Source: Cyclobacterium marinum DSM 745
GTDB taxonomy: Bacteria; Bacteroidota; Bacteroidia; Cytophagales; Cyclobacteriaceae
Assembly: GCF_000222485.1 (NCBI RefSeq)
Contig: NC_015914.1
Coordinates: 434,001-498,000 of the forward strand
Reading direction: 5' to 3'
DNA: 64,000 nucleotides
Shown in pieces: positions 53,432 through 63,863 of the stretch. The notes beneath the pieces were generated by a model, which saw only the letters and a program-made list of their open reading frames with translations, made no database searches and was not told the DNA's origin. A program made the translations under genes and the position numbers. Positions within the stretch are counted from its first letter, which is position 1. The number at the start of each line of letters is the position of its first letter.

Positions 53432-55156
53432 TTATGTTTTGGATTGAAGGGAGATTCTGTCTTCAATAGCTGTTTTTTCATGCGAGGGGTTACAATGTTC
53501 AAATGCCTCATTGGTCTGAACGAAAAAATTATCCTTTCCTATGGCATCGATAAGACCACTACTATAAAAGATATCTCGCGCAGGACCAATGGCCCCTGCT
53601 ACCAAGAGTTTAATTCCTTTACTATTTAATTCTTGAATTAGCTGACGCAACATATGAATGGCACTGCTGTCAATATAATTGATGGCCTCTGCATTCAGAA
53701 TAATAAACTTCAATTCCTTCCCTTTTTGTTCGAGTTGATTTTGTAATTCTTTTTTGAAATATTCCCTATTTCCAAAGTACAACTGAGCATCAAATCGAAT
53801 AATTAAAATATTGGGATAGGTTTCGGTATCTTCAGGAAACCGGGCTATGTTTTTGAAATAATCCGTGTTTCTAATTCTTCCAAGAACAGCGATATGAGGC
53901 CTTGAAGTCCTGTACACCAATAACAATAATGAAATTAGTACGCCAAGTAATATCCCTTCCTTGATACCCACAGTAAGAGTGATTAAGAAAGTTGCTAGCA
54001 AGAGATAAAACTCATCTCTTCTGTTTCTAAAAAGCTCTACCGGGTAATTAATATCAATTAGCCCAAATACAGCAACCATAATGATAGCAGCCAATACGGC
54101 ATTGGGTAAATAATAAAATAAAGGTGTTAAAAACAATAAAGTTAAACCTACTACTAATGCACTTACCACAGGAGCAACACCGGTTTTAGCTCCTGCTTGG
54201 TCATTGACAGCTGTCCTAGAAAAGCCCCCAGTTGTGGGATAGGACTGAAATAAAGACCCCAAAACATTAGCTGTTCCAAGAGCAATTAACTCTTGATTGG
54301 AATCCACCTTATAATCTGAATGCTTTTCCTCAATAGCTTTGGCTACAGATATGGCTTCCATAAATGCAATCAATGAGAGTGTTAAGGCTATGGGCAAAAG
54401 CTCAGTAACTCTGGAAAAACCTAAAACAGGTAATTTAAAAGATGGCAAACCACTTGGAACCTCACCAACAATTTTAACCCCTTGCTCATTTAAGTTAAAA
54501 AAATAAACAGTCAAAACTCCCAAAACCACCACTACCAAGGCAGCTGGTATTCGGCTATTAAAATGCTTGATCGATTTAATAACCACAATGGCAAAGATGC
54601 CTATAGCCAAGGCAATCCAATTGGTTTCAGATAGTGTCGCTAGGGCATTTATCAACAATATATGGATCTGATTGCTTCCCTCAATATCAGTTCCTAAAAG
54701 ATGCTTTAACTGACTTAATCCAATAATAATGGCTGCAGCAGAGGTAAATCCACTAATAACAGGTTTTGACAGGAAATTCACCAGGAACCCCATACGTAAC
54801 AGCCCCAGACCTAATTGTATTAAACCCATAAATAGGGCCAAAAAAACAGCCATGGCAATGTATTCATCAATCCCCGAAAGGGCAAGTGCACCAAGGCCAG
54901 AGGCAACTAAAAGGGAATCCATAGCTACCGGACCTACAGCCAATTGTCTGGAGGTGCCCATCAAGGCATAAACAATCTGGGGGATCAAAGAAGCGTAAAG
55001 TCCAAAAACAGGCGGTAATCCGGCTATCATTGCATAGGCCATTCCTTGAGGAATAAGCATGATACCTACAGTCAATCCTGCTCCGATATCTCCTGAGAGA
55101 TAGGATTTTTTGTAATCCGGAAGCCAATCTAAAATGGGAAAGTATTGTTTCAACAT
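53432..55156 (-). CDS. SulP-family anion transporter with STAS domain
   Basis: 574 residues. The membrane part (residues 1-400) has the SulP signature D-I-G-A-G-L-T-V-G-I-M-L-I-P-Q-G-M-A-Y-A followed by G-L-P-P-V-F-G-L-Y-A-S. The C-terminal STAS domain spans about 440-555 (I-L-N-A-E-A-I-N-Y-I-D-S-S-A-I). It moves sulfate, bicarbonate or another anion over the inner membrane. It stands alone with no carbonic anhydrase neighbour to favour bicarbonate. Confidence 0.92.
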   Translation of the reverse strand: MLKQYFPILDWLPDYKKSYLSGDIGAGLTVGIMLIPQGMAYAMIAGLPPVFGLYASLIPQIVYALMGTSRQLAVGPVAMDSLLVASGLGALALSGIDEYIAMAVFLALFMGLIQLGLGLLRMGFLVNFLSKPVISGFTSAAAIIIGLSQLKHLLGTDIEGSNQIHILLINALATLSETNWIALAIGIFAIVVIKSIKHFNSRIPAALVVVVLGVLTVYFFNLNEQGVKIVGEVPSGLPSFKLPVLGFSRVTELLPIALTLSLIAFMEAISVAKAIEEKHSDYKVDSNQELIALGTANVLGSLFQSYPTTGGFSRTAVNDQAGAKTGVAPVVSALVVGLTLLFLTPLFYYLPNAVLAAIIMVAVFGLIDINYPVELFRNRRDEFYLLLATFLITLTVGIKEGILLGVLISLLLLVYRTSRPHIAVLGRIRNTDYFKNIARFPEDTETYPNILIIRFDAQLYFGNREYFKKELQNQLEQKGKELKFIILNAEAINYIDSSAIHMLRQLIQELNSKGIKLLVAGAIGPARDIFYSSGLIDAIGKDNFFVQTNEAFEHCNPSHEKTAIEDRISLQSKT

Positions 55157-55629
55157 GTCTTTAATTTATACCCAAAAGTACTGTAGAACAAATTAGGTTA
55201 CAGTAACAATGGTCACAAAGATCCAGCAGACACTGCAATGCATTATTATGGGCCATCCTTCATACCGAAATGATCAGCAGTGAGCCCAGAATACATGCAG
55301 GAAATTTTTTCACATTGTAACCCTAGCTTGCAATTTTCATTTGGTAAAATCCCTGATTTTCAATATCATAAACATTAATTAAAACTGACAACCTTTCGTA
55401 GGAATATCTTATAAATTAATAAATTCCCAGCATCTTTTTAAAAATTTGTTAGACCTCCATTCTAAATTGTCTGAAACTAGCACAGCCAGCCAAGCCTAAA
55501 GTACGTAAACAGGGTAAATGAAAATGATTATTGAATACAAGCCTTAGGCCGAAATAACCCATTGATATAAAATAACTATATTGCTTAAATGCCAAATAAA
55601 GAAATCCATTTAATAATTTTAGAAATATC
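55157..55629. other. Intergenic region without clear features
   Basis: 473 bases between divergent genes. No coding frame above background, no strong hairpin, and no consensus promoter box that stands out. Confidence 0.35.
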
Positions 55630-56325
55630 ATGACTTCAAAAACCAACCTAAATTCGATTGTCATGTTGGGTGCCAGTGGTGCGGTAGGTTCGGAAGCTTT
55701 AAAATCGCTACTGGACCATAAGGATTTACATCAATTAACTTTGCTTGGGCGAACCCCCATTTCTGGCATTAACAAAGACTATGTTTTTCAACATCAGATC
55801 AATGTAAGCGATCCCGATAGCTATAAAGAATTCCTCCCCGGTCATACCATTGCAATTTGCACATTGGGTGTAGGAGAGCCTAGTAAGGTTAGTAAAGAGG
55901 AATTTATAAAAATTGATAAACAAGCTGTGCTAGAATTTGCGAAAGCCTGTAAGAATTCAGGCGTCAGGCATTTTGAGTTATTGGCTTCCGTTGGTATAAG
56001 TTCAAAGTCGAGTTCTTTTTACCTGCGAGCTAAAGGTGAATTGGTAGATGAATTAAAAGCGTTGAAATTTGAACGATTGAGTATTTTTCAACCTTCAATG
56101 ATTTTGACCCCAACCAACAGGTATGGAATTTCTCAAGCAATAGTATTAAAAGTTTTCCCACTACTAAAACCGTTTTTAATGGGAAGTTTACGTAAATACA
56201 GGGGAATTCCTGTTTCTGTCTTGGGTCAATCTATGGCTAAAAATGTTTTTATAGCAGGCAAGAATTACGAAACTTTTCACTGGGACCAATTTTATTCCAT
56301 AATTGAAAAATCAAACAAACCTTAA
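55630..56325 (+). CDS. NAD(P)-binding Rossmann-fold protein, HTATIP2-like
   Basis: 231 residues. The dinucleotide-binding loop M-L-G-A-S-G-A-V-G-S-E is at residues 12-22, followed by L-L-G-R-T-P-I. Later motifs are C-T-L-G-V-G-E-P-S near 76 and H-F-E-L-L-A-S-V-G-I-S near 113, where short-chain-like relatives of human HTATIP2 keep H-x-L-x-S-S. The catalytic Y-x3-K is present only loosely (F-Y-L-R-A-K-G). Oxidoreductase activity is likely, substrate unknown. Confidence 0.78.
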   Translation: MTSKTNLNSIVMLGASGAVGSEALKSLLDHKDLHQLTLLGRTPISGINKDYVFQHQINVSDPDSYKEFLPGHTIAICTLGVGEPSKVSKEEFIKIDKQAVLEFAKACKNSGVRHFELLASVGISSKSSSFYLRAKGELVDELKALKFERLSIFQPSMILTPTNRYGISQAIVLKVFPLLKPFLMGSLRKYRGIPVSVLGQSMAKNVFIAGKNYETFHWDQFYSIIEKSNKP

Positions 56326-56563
56326 AAACATTTAAATTGGTACGATTTTCAAGTTACCACGTTGACCAATCCTAATCTTTAATTATAAAAAGTGGCTTTT
56401 CTAACTAAGGATTTTTGAGCAAGCATGAAGAATTTTCAAGAAATCACTTTCTAATTATTAAACTTTACACCTAAGCAGACCATGAGTCATTTACTATTAT
56501 CCGGTGTTTTTTGTTAATTTGCGTATTGAATTTAAACCTAACTTAATTCCAGACGATTAGACC

Positions 56564-59002
56564 ATGAAGTTTGATTTTAAAGCAGATGTATTGCCTCATT
56601 TTTTAGCGATTTCTTCCTTTTACCTGATCGTTGTACTTTATTTTTCTCCCATTGTTTTTGAAGGGAAGATGATTTTCCAAACAGATATCCTTCAATGGGA
56701 AGGTTCTGCGAAGGAAATTTTAGACCATAGAGAAAGCACAGGGGAACAAGCGCTGTGGACCAACCGAATGTTTGGAGGAATGCCGGCCTATTTGATCCAT
56801 TTGGATCCCAAGGGAGACATTACTAATTTCTTAATCAAAGTATTTACTTTCGGCCTTCCCCATCCTATAAGTGCACTTTTCTTTGGAATGGTCTCTATGT
56901 ACTTACTCCTGATCTGTTTTAAAGTTAGACCATATATTGCCATAATAGGAGCTTGGGCTTTTGCACTGAATACTTTTAATTTCTTAAGTCTGGAGGCCGG
57001 CCACAACGCTAAAATTTGGGCCATAGGAATTGTACCATTATTACTGGCAGGCGTACACTTGGCATTCAGCGGCAAAAAGTTACTGGGCATCGTTATGACA
57101 GCATTCGCTGTATTGCTGCAGTTAAAGTTCAACCACCTTCAAATTACTTATTATACCTTACTACTCGTCATTGTTTATGGCCTAGGCCAATTGGTTCTGG
57201 CCTATCAACAAAAAAAATTACCGGATTTCGCAAAAATCACTGCTATGCTTCTATTGGCCGCTGTTATTGGAGCGATGGGCCATGCCGCGCGGCTGAGTTC
57301 AGTATTGGAATATGGAACCTACTCTATTAGAGGAGAGCGAAATCTCCCTCTGGACGAACACAATGACACTGGTCTAGACAAGGAATATGCTTTCAATTGG
57401 TCTAATGGCAAGCTTGAAACTTTTACATTGCTTATTCCAAATTACTTTGGTGGGGCATCCCAGGGAGAAGTCCCTAAAAACTCCGCATCGGAGAAAGCCC
57501 TTCGATCCAATGGTGTGGACAATGCTCAGGTAAACCAATTTCTAAATGGAGCCCCCACCTATTGGGGAGATCAACCATTTACAGGAGGTCCGATATACGG
57601 TGGAGCAGTGATGATTTTTCTTTTTATTCTAGCTATTATCTTTTCCCCTCCACTCTATAGAAATGTATTCCTATCGATGGTAGTCCTAACCCTAATGCTT
57701 TCTTGGGGTAAAAACCTTGCATGGTTTAATTATGCGATCTTCGACTATCTACCCGGATACAATAAATTTAGAGCGGTATCCATGGCCTTAGGAATGACGC
57801 TTTTCGTTATTCCTTTATTTGGTGCCATAGGTCTAGAAAATGTAGTTGATAGAATAGGAAAGAAAGAAAGTTTGAAACCATTCTTAATTGGTACAGGTAT
57901 AAGTTTAGGCTTAATTCTAGTTGGGATTGTTTTTGCATCTTGGGCCGGTTACCAATCTTCCGCAGGTAATCCCGGATATCCGGACTGGTTAATGGAAGCG
58001 TTGAAATCTGATAGAAAAAGCCTTTTGAGGACAGATGCGCTAAGGTCTGCTATCTTCATTTTGATACCAGCTATATTATTAGGCATGGTCTATCTTAATA
58101 AATTAAAAATTAACTTTGCCCTATTAGGTATAGGCTTGGTGTTAATAATAGACCTTTGGGGAGTCAATAGTCGTTACTTAGATACAGACAGCTTTATTGA
58201 CAATCCAAGTGAACAACATTTTGCCGCAACACCGGCAGACAATAAAATAAGTGCAGACAAAGGGTATTTTCGTGTGTTAAATATTCAAAACCCATTCAAT
58301 GATGCCAGAACGAGTTACCGTTTCAATAGTATCGGAGGATACCATGGTGCTAAAATGAGTAGATATGGTGATTTAATTGATCACATTCTTCTTCCAGAAA
58401 TCAATGGATTTGTCAAAAAAGCCCAAGAAGGAAATTTTGACTATAAGAGCATTCAAAGATTAAATATGCTTAACACGAAATACCTATTGGCAGGAAGAGC
58501 TGAAAACGCTGTATTCTTAAACCCTGAGGCCAATGGTCCTGCTTGGTTTCCGGAGAATATTGCCAAAACAAGTTCAAATGAGGAGGAAATAGAAACATTG
58601 GCAAAAATAAACACCAAAGAAACAGCCACCTATAATGCGCAGGACAATGGCAATCAAAGCATAATTACCGGAAGCGGGACCATTAACCTAGAAAATTACG
58701 CTCCAGATGCATTGAGTTATAAAGCCGTTGTAGAAAAGGCAGGATTGGTCGTTTTTTCCGAAATCTACTACCCAAAAGGCTGGAAAGCGTTTATTGACGG
58801 GGAAGAAACACCGATCTTACGAGTTGATTATTTGTTAAGAGGGCTAGTGCTACCGGAAGGAGAGCATACTGTAGAGATGCGCTTTGAGCCTAGTTCTTAT
58901 TACAAAACGAAAGCACTTTCCATTACTTTTCAATATTTAATTATTTTATTTTTATTTGTCGGGATCACTTTAACGGCAAAGGATTCGATGGATCATGAGT
59001 AA
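56564..59002 (+). CDS. YfhO-family membrane protein
   Basis: 812 residues with about 13 membrane helices and a C-terminal extracytoplasmic part. The first loop has Q-T-D-I-L-Q-W-E-G-S-A and W-T-N-R-M-F-G-G-M-P-A-Y, typical of YfhO-like proteins, which share the GT-C glycosyltransferase layout. The C-terminal part (Y-Y-P-K-G-W-K-A-F-I-D-G-E-E, V-D-Y-L-L-R-G-L-V-L-P-E-G-E-H-T-V-E-M-R-F) is also typical. It probably transfers a lipid-linked sugar outside the inner membrane. The glycosyltransferase gene starts 8 bases before its stop. Confidence 0.9.
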   Translation: MKFDFKADVLPHFLAISSFYLIVVLYFSPIVFEGKMIFQTDILQWEGSAKEILDHRESTGEQALWTNRMFGGMPAYLIHLDPKGDITNFLIKVFTFGLPHPISALFFGMVSMYLLLICFKVRPYIAIIGAWAFALNTFNFLSLEAGHNAKIWAIGIVPLLLAGVHLAFSGKKLLGIVMTAFAVLLQLKFNHLQITYYTLLLVIVYGLGQLVLAYQQKKLPDFAKITAMLLLAAVIGAMGHAARLSSVLEYGTYSIRGERNLPLDEHNDTGLDKEYAFNWSNGKLETFTLLIPNYFGGASQGEVPKNSASEKALRSNGVDNAQVNQFLNGAPTYWGDQPFTGGPIYGGAVMIFLFILAIIFSPPLYRNVFLSMVVLTLMLSWGKNLAWFNYAIFDYLPGYNKFRAVSMALGMTLFVIPLFGAIGLENVVDRIGKKESLKPFLIGTGISLGLILVGIVFASWAGYQSSAGNPGYPDWLMEALKSDRKSLLRTDALRSAIFILIPAILLGMVYLNKLKINFALLGIGLVLIIDLWGVNSRYLDTDSFIDNPSEQHFAATPADNKISADKGYFRVLNIQNPFNDARTSYRFNSIGGYHGAKMSRYGDLIDHILLPEINGFVKKAQEGNFDYKSIQRLNMLNTKYLLAGRAENAVFLNPEANGPAWFPENIAKTSSNEEEIETLAKINTKETATYNAQDNGNQSIITGSGTINLENYAPDALSYKAVVEKAGLVVFSEIYYPKGWKAFIDGEETPILRVDYLLRGLVLPEGEHTVEMRFEPSSYYKTKALSITFQYLIILFLFVGITLTAKDSMDHE

Positions 59003-60041
59003 AATAAAAATTCTATTTGTAACTCCTTCATTTCAGTCATTTGTGAAAAATGATATCAATATTCTTCAGGAATATTTCAAGGTTACAATCAACCATTACC
59101 CTTGGCAAAATAAATCCTTGGCACCGTATTATTTTATACTTCAATTTTTTTCAATTCTGAAAAAAATACTTTCTGTCAAATATATTGTAGTCAGTTTTGG
59201 AGGATATTGGTCCTTCTGGCCAAGTGTTTTAGGGAAAATATTTTCGAAAAAAGTTTTCATAATTTTACATGGCACCGATTGCGCTTCCATTCCTGAGATT
59301 AATTATGGAAGCTTAAGACTCCCAATATTAAAGTTCATCTGTGGAATTTCTTATAGGAGTGCACACTGTTTATTACCAGTAAGTGAATCACTTGCAAAAA
59401 CTAAATTAGATTTTCTTCCATCCCTTAAAGCCAAAAATCAAGGATTTCAATACCATTTCCCAAATTTAACTACTCCATATATTACAATCAATAATGGTTT
59501 TTCTCCTGATGATTGGCCGTGGGGAGAAGAAATTAATAGGTTACCCCACTCATTCCTTGCGGTTTTCTCAAATGAGCAGTACATTTTAAAAGGAGGAGAC
59601 CTAATTTACAAAATTGCAGCTGAACTGCCAGAATCCACCTTTTTTATTGCAGGAATGTCTAAACCGGAGAATATGGAAGAATGTCCAAAAAATCTAAAAT
59701 TTCTTGGAAGATTAAGTCAACAAGAACTTTCTCATTGGTATCGGAAGGTAACTTTTTACTTTCAATTATCTCTTTTTGAAGGATTTGGTTGTGCCTTATG
59801 TGAAGCCATGTTGTCAGGATGTATACCTATCGGATCAAATGTCAATAATATCCCTCAGATTATCGCAAAAAATGGTGAAATACTAAATGTCAAGTGTGAG
59901 AAAGAACTGGTTGATCTAATTAAAAAAATAAATTTAAGAAAAGATCTTGATGATTTGTCAATGAAGTCCAGAACTCATATCCTCAAAAATTATTCAATAA
60001 TGTTAAGAAAAAATAAGCTTCTAGAATTACTTTCTAATTAA
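58995..60041 (+). CDS. GT4-family glycosyltransferase
   Basis: 348 residues of GT-B layout. The C-terminal donor domain shows L-F-E-G-F-G-C-A-L-C-E-A-M-L-S-G-C-I-P-I-G-S, the E-x7-E region of GT4 enzymes, preceded by F-L-G-R-L-S-Q-Q-E-L. The N-terminal domain has H-G-T-D-C-A-S near residue 93. It is coupled to the YfhO-like gene by overlap and to the FkbM gene by a 15-base gap. A role in surface glycan synthesis is likely. Its AT content is higher than in the flanking YfhO gene. Confidence 0.88.
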   Translation: MSKIKILFVTPSFQSFVKNDINILQEYFKVTINHYPWQNKSLAPYYFILQFFSILKKILSVKYIVVSFGGYWSFWPSVLGKIFSKKVFIILHGTDCASIPEINYGSLRLPILKFICGISYRSAHCLLPVSESLAKTKLDFLPSLKAKNQGFQYHFPNLTTPYITINNGFSPDDWPWGEEINRLPHSFLAVFSNEQYILKGGDLIYKIAAELPESTFFIAGMSKPENMEECPKNLKFLGRLSQQELSHWYRKVTFYFQLSLFEGFGCALCEAMLSGCIPIGSNVNNIPQIIAKNGEILNVKCEKELVDLIKKINLRKDLDDLSMKSRTHILKNYSIMLRKNKLLELLSN

Positions 60042-60056
60042 AAAATATAAATAACA

Positions 60057-60905
60057 ATGGCCGAAGCCCTTCTTGCACATTTTACCCGATACCTTTACCT
60101 CATTCCAGGAGGGTATTTTATAGTAGTGTTTATAAAGCGTATTATCGGAAAAACTTACTTAAATCCAACCTGGCGAACTTTTTCATTTCGAGGAATTAAA
60201 TTTAAGACAGATCTTTCTAAACAAATGGGAAAAGACATCTTTTGGAGAGGTGCTCATGATTGGGCTCCTGTATTTACTTTAGAAAAGATTTTAAAAGGGG
60301 GGCAAACTTTTATAGACATAGGGGCAAACCAAGGAGAATATACTCTTTGGGCCCTTAAAAAAGTTAGAACAACAGGAAAAGTAATTGCCTATGAACCAGC
60401 AGATAAACTATATAATCAATTAAATGAAAATGTTAACCTAAACCCTCAATTTAAGGATGCTTTTTTTTCTAGAAAAATAGGGCTTTCGGATGTCCCAGGC
60501 CGCATTAAATTGTATACCAAGCCAGGCATAAATGAGGGAGTCAATAGCATTTATCCCTCTGGAGATCATGATGTATATTTAGGAGAAATAGAACTATCTA
60601 CCTTAGACATTGAATTAAATTCATTGGAATTGAAAAGCGTGGACTGTATAAAAATAGATGTGGAAGGAGCAGAACTAAATGTACTTAAAGGAGCCAAAAA
60701 CACTATAATAACACATAGACCCACCATTATTACTGAAATCAACAAAGATTCATGTAAGGCAGCTGGATATGAAGCCATTGAGATCCTAACATTTTTAAAG
60801 AATCTCGATTATAAATTATTTGAAATAGGTTTAAGAGGTAAGTTATCTCCATTACAAATAGAAAAAATATCAGAATTCTCAAATATCGTAGCTTTTCCAA
60901 ATTAA
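60057..60905 (+). CDS. FkbM-family methyltransferase
   Basis: 282 residues. A hydrophobic segment near residues 14-30 may attach it to the membrane. The SAM-binding motif is F-I-D-I-G-A-N-Q-G-E-Y-T near residue 85, followed by V-I-A-Y-E-P-A-D and, near 200, I-K-I-D-V-E-G-A-E, the hallmark of FkbM enzymes. It probably O-methylates a sugar made by the neighbouring glycosyltransferases. Its stop codon abuts that of the facing gene with no base between. Confidence 0.88.
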   Translation: MAEALLAHFTRYLYLIPGGYFIVVFIKRIIGKTYLNPTWRTFSFRGIKFKTDLSKQMGKDIFWRGAHDWAPVFTLEKILKGGQTFIDIGANQGEYTLWALKKVRTTGKVIAYEPADKLYNQLNENVNLNPQFKDAFFSRKIGLSDVPGRIKLYTKPGINEGVNSIYPSGDHDVYLGEIELSTLDIELNSLELKSVDCIKIDVEGAELNVLKGAKNTIITHRPTIITEINKDSCKAAGYEAIEILTFLKNLDYKLFEIGLRGKLSPLQIEKISEFSNIVAFPN

Positions 60906-63863
60906 TTACCTAATTAAAGAAAATCCTCCTTTTTCTTGTTTCTCTATTCCATTCATGTCAGTATAGATGAGCTTATAAGCATAGCGACCATTGGGCACTT
61001 TCTGTCCATTGTGATTTCCATCCCAACCTTTACTACTGGGGTCATCCGTGAAGAAAAATAGTTCTCCCCACCTATTGAACACCCAAAATTGTATATTGGA
61101 TACTCGCGAAAAAACCGGAAAAAAATAATCATTAATATTATCTCCACTTGGACTGAAAGCTGTAGGTACTCTCAAAAAGGATTCATTGATTTCAATTAAT
61201 TCTTCAAATGAAATCTCACAGCCAAACTCATCTCGGACGATAAGTTTTATCAAATATTGTCCCTTTTCATTATATTGAAAAAGTGGATTCCGTTGATTAC
61301 TTTCTTGACCATTTCCAAAATCCCAGTAATAAGTAAGTCCTTCACTTAAATCAACTTCACTGATAAATTGGATTTCAGTATTTTGGTACAAAACCTGATT
61401 GGAAATGTATGAATCGGAATAATAACTGAACGAGACTTGCCTATCCAATTGCACTACTTCTTCAATTTCAACCATTTTAGAAATTACACATTCTTTTGAA
61501 TCCTTTAAATATAAACTAAAGGTACCCCCTGGCAAATTCGTAATTTGATGCCGACCACCTTCAGTTAATAATATTTGACCGGTATAAGGAAAATCATCTT
61601 CATATTCTTCCACTATGTCAACAACAAACGGTGAATTTTCACCTTCCACATCTATTACAATCGAACCTAGCCCCTCTTCATCACAATCTAGCTCCAAATT
61701 ACTTTCCAGCTCCAAAATTTCAAATGAAAAAGGAGATGGTTCTGGTAGACTTACCACTCCTTGAACACTACAACCTAAGGAATCAGTTACAGTTACCCTA
61801 TACTCTCCAGCTTCAATAGCTTTCAGAGTTGGGCTGGTAGCATTGCTAAAATCATCCCATACATAGGAATACGGTTGAACCCCTCCCGAAACCAATACCC
61901 CAATTTCATTTTCACCTGCCTCCTCGCAGCTATTTGTATTGATCACTACAGGTTCGATAACTATTTCACTACTTACAACTTTGAATTCTCTATAACATTC
62001 TGCTTCAGGAGTAAATTTAGTGTATAGTGTCAATTTGTTAGTAGGCATAGGAACATATTGACTTTCTATATAAAACGGCTCATCAGGGTCAATTGGAGGG
62101 TTGAGATAAAAGAGGCTACCAGCCGGAAATGAATTTGAAAATTCACTTACCATTAAATTATTGTCTGGGGGAACACAGACTTGAATCTCTAAATTCTCAA
62201 AATTTATCCCACAATTATCATTTAAAAATTCATCTAGCTCCAACATAAACACCAGAGGTTCTCCTATTGGTAAATTCATGCATTCTGTAGATTGAGAATA
62301 TCCCTGAATGAATGGGATTGGGTCAAGTGAAGTTTGAGTGAGGGAATTCTCTCCATACAATAGCCCATCAATTGACAATTCATTATTACAAATCAAAACC
62401 AGTTCATCACAAACCTCAGTAATTACCAAAGAATATTTAAAGGTACCCAAAACATCCTCACTATCTTCAGGTACAGGCAATTCACCAATTTCCCATCCAA
62501 TGTATTTTTCTTGATTTTCATCATCTACCAAATAATAATTACCATTAGATTTTTCGTTAAAAATTAAATTAGGTTCCGCGTTTAAAAAACCTACCCATTG
62601 AGGCAATGGGATTTCTATTCTAGTTTTATCTATGGCTATATCACCTTTATTTTTAATGGTAGTTAAAATTTCAAGTGTATCCCCAGGATTTACTTCTGGA
62701 ATCTCATTTTCAACCGGTTCGCCATTTTTTGTTAAAAATTCATGCATCGTTTCAGCCTTAACATCATTGGCGTCAATAGCCATCGTTATATTATAAATAA
62801 CATAAACATCCCAATCTGAACCATATTGAAATTTAGTTGATGTTTGATTATTCTGGATTAACCTATTACCTTGATTGTCTAATTCAAATACAGATATATC
62901 CATGCCTGTATTGTTTTTCAAATATGGATTCCTAGAGTTGACGCCGGTATAAATAGATGAATTAAAAAAATTATTATTGTCATTGCCACCGTGACTTAAT
63001 CTTTCAAAGTTATTGGTATTAATACCTGTCTCGATTGCTAAATAATCTCCACTAGCTCCAACATCTCCTTCACCTGCCATCACTCCTAACTTAACTTTTA
63101 CCTCTCCAACATCAGCAGCTGAAAAACCGCTTACCGGAATATCAAACGAATTCGATCCTTGACCTCTAACAAAAGCATATCCGTCAAAAACTGAGACATC
63201 TCTTTTTTTCATTAAAGGATTTTCGTATACTATAACCATCCCCCACCCGCCATAGTGATAATTTGTCCCTTCTAACAAGCCTATATCTGCAACTGTATAT
63301 TCTCCTTCCCCCCAATCACGGACCAATGTCGTAACTTCTTTAAACCCCACAAAAAGACCTAATTCATCATTTAAAGACTCAGGATACCGGATTTCATTAT
63401 CCAAAGCTTCAAGTTCTATATAGTTCTGTTGGCCAGGTCCTTTAATTTTAAGCTTTCTTTTATCAAACTGCCTATTGACTCCATTATTAGAATTATTAAA
63501 AATAATATCTGAAGGCCCTCTACCAGACCAATATAAACCAGCAAACAATACTTTTGTGCAAGAGGAATTGGCACCATTTTCCTTTGAAAACTCTAGGAAA
63601 GCTGAAGAACTATTGAACGTTGAGGGATCAGAATCGACATCGACAAATACCATCATTCCATCATTCATCAAGTTATCACCATAGTTCTGCAGAGTTAAGT
63701 TTGTATTTCCAATCATAGAAAAGTCCCCATTAATACTGTATATAGAACGTAATGGGGATTCTAAAGAAGTTCTATGCCTAAAATCCACACTTACTTGCGA
63801 GAAAGAACTCTCATTTAAACTAAAAAATAGAGTTACAATACCTATTAAAAACTGCCTATTCAT
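60906..63863 (-). CDS. Second type IX secretion (type B) surface protein
   Basis: 985 residues from the chosen start at 63863, where the signal peptide begins (M-N-R-Q-F-L-I-G-I-V-T); an in-frame start at 63905 adds 14 residues. The N-terminal 350 residues have G-L-Y-W-S-G-R-G and G-G-W-G-M-V-I-V-Y-E-N-P, a beta domain common in Bacteroidota adhesins. Then come a DUF11-like segment (D-T-L-E-I-L-T-T-I-K-N-K-G-D), a SprB-type repeat (G-G-V-Q-P-Y-S-Y-V-W-D), a PKD domain (Y-W-D-F-G-N-G) and the type B sorting domain (V-P-T-A-F-S-P-S-G-D-N-I-N-D). Surface adhesion or gliding-related display is expected. No PorP/SprF gene is next to it in the window. Confidence 0.88.
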   Translation of the reverse strand: MNRQFLIGIVTLFFSLNESSFSQVSVDFRHRTSLESPLRSIYSINGDFSMIGNTNLTLQNYGDNLMNDGMMVFVDVDSDPSTFNSSSAFLEFSKENGANSSCTKVLFAGLYWSGRGPSDIIFNNSNNGVNRQFDKRKLKIKGPGQQNYIELEALDNEIRYPESLNDELGLFVGFKEVTTLVRDWGEGEYTVADIGLLEGTNYHYGGWGMVIVYENPLMKKRDVSVFDGYAFVRGQGSNSFDIPVSGFSAADVGEVKVKLGVMAGEGDVGASGDYLAIETGINTNNFERLSHGGNDNNNFFNSSIYTGVNSRNPYLKNNTGMDISVFELDNQGNRLIQNNQTSTKFQYGSDWDVYVIYNITMAIDANDVKAETMHEFLTKNGEPVENEIPEVNPGDTLEILTTIKNKGDIAIDKTRIEIPLPQWVGFLNAEPNLIFNEKSNGNYYLVDDENQEKYIGWEIGELPVPEDSEDVLGTFKYSLVITEVCDELVLICNNELSIDGLLYGENSLTQTSLDPIPFIQGYSQSTECMNLPIGEPLVFMLELDEFLNDNCGINFENLEIQVCVPPDNNLMVSEFSNSFPAGSLFYLNPPIDPDEPFYIESQYVPMPTNKLTLYTKFTPEAECYREFKVVSSEIVIEPVVINTNSCEEAGENEIGVLVSGGVQPYSYVWDDFSNATSPTLKAIEAGEYRVTVTDSLGCSVQGVVSLPEPSPFSFEILELESNLELDCDEEGLGSIVIDVEGENSPFVVDIVEEYEDDFPYTGQILLTEGGRHQITNLPGGTFSLYLKDSKECVISKMVEIEEVVQLDRQVSFSYYSDSYISNQVLYQNTEIQFISEVDLSEGLTYYWDFGNGQESNQRNPLFQYNEKGQYLIKLIVRDEFGCEISFEELIEINESFLRVPTAFSPSGDNINDYFFPVFSRVSNIQFWVFNRWGELFFFTDDPSSKGWDGNHNGQKVPNGRYAYKLIYTDMNGIEKQEKGGFSLIR

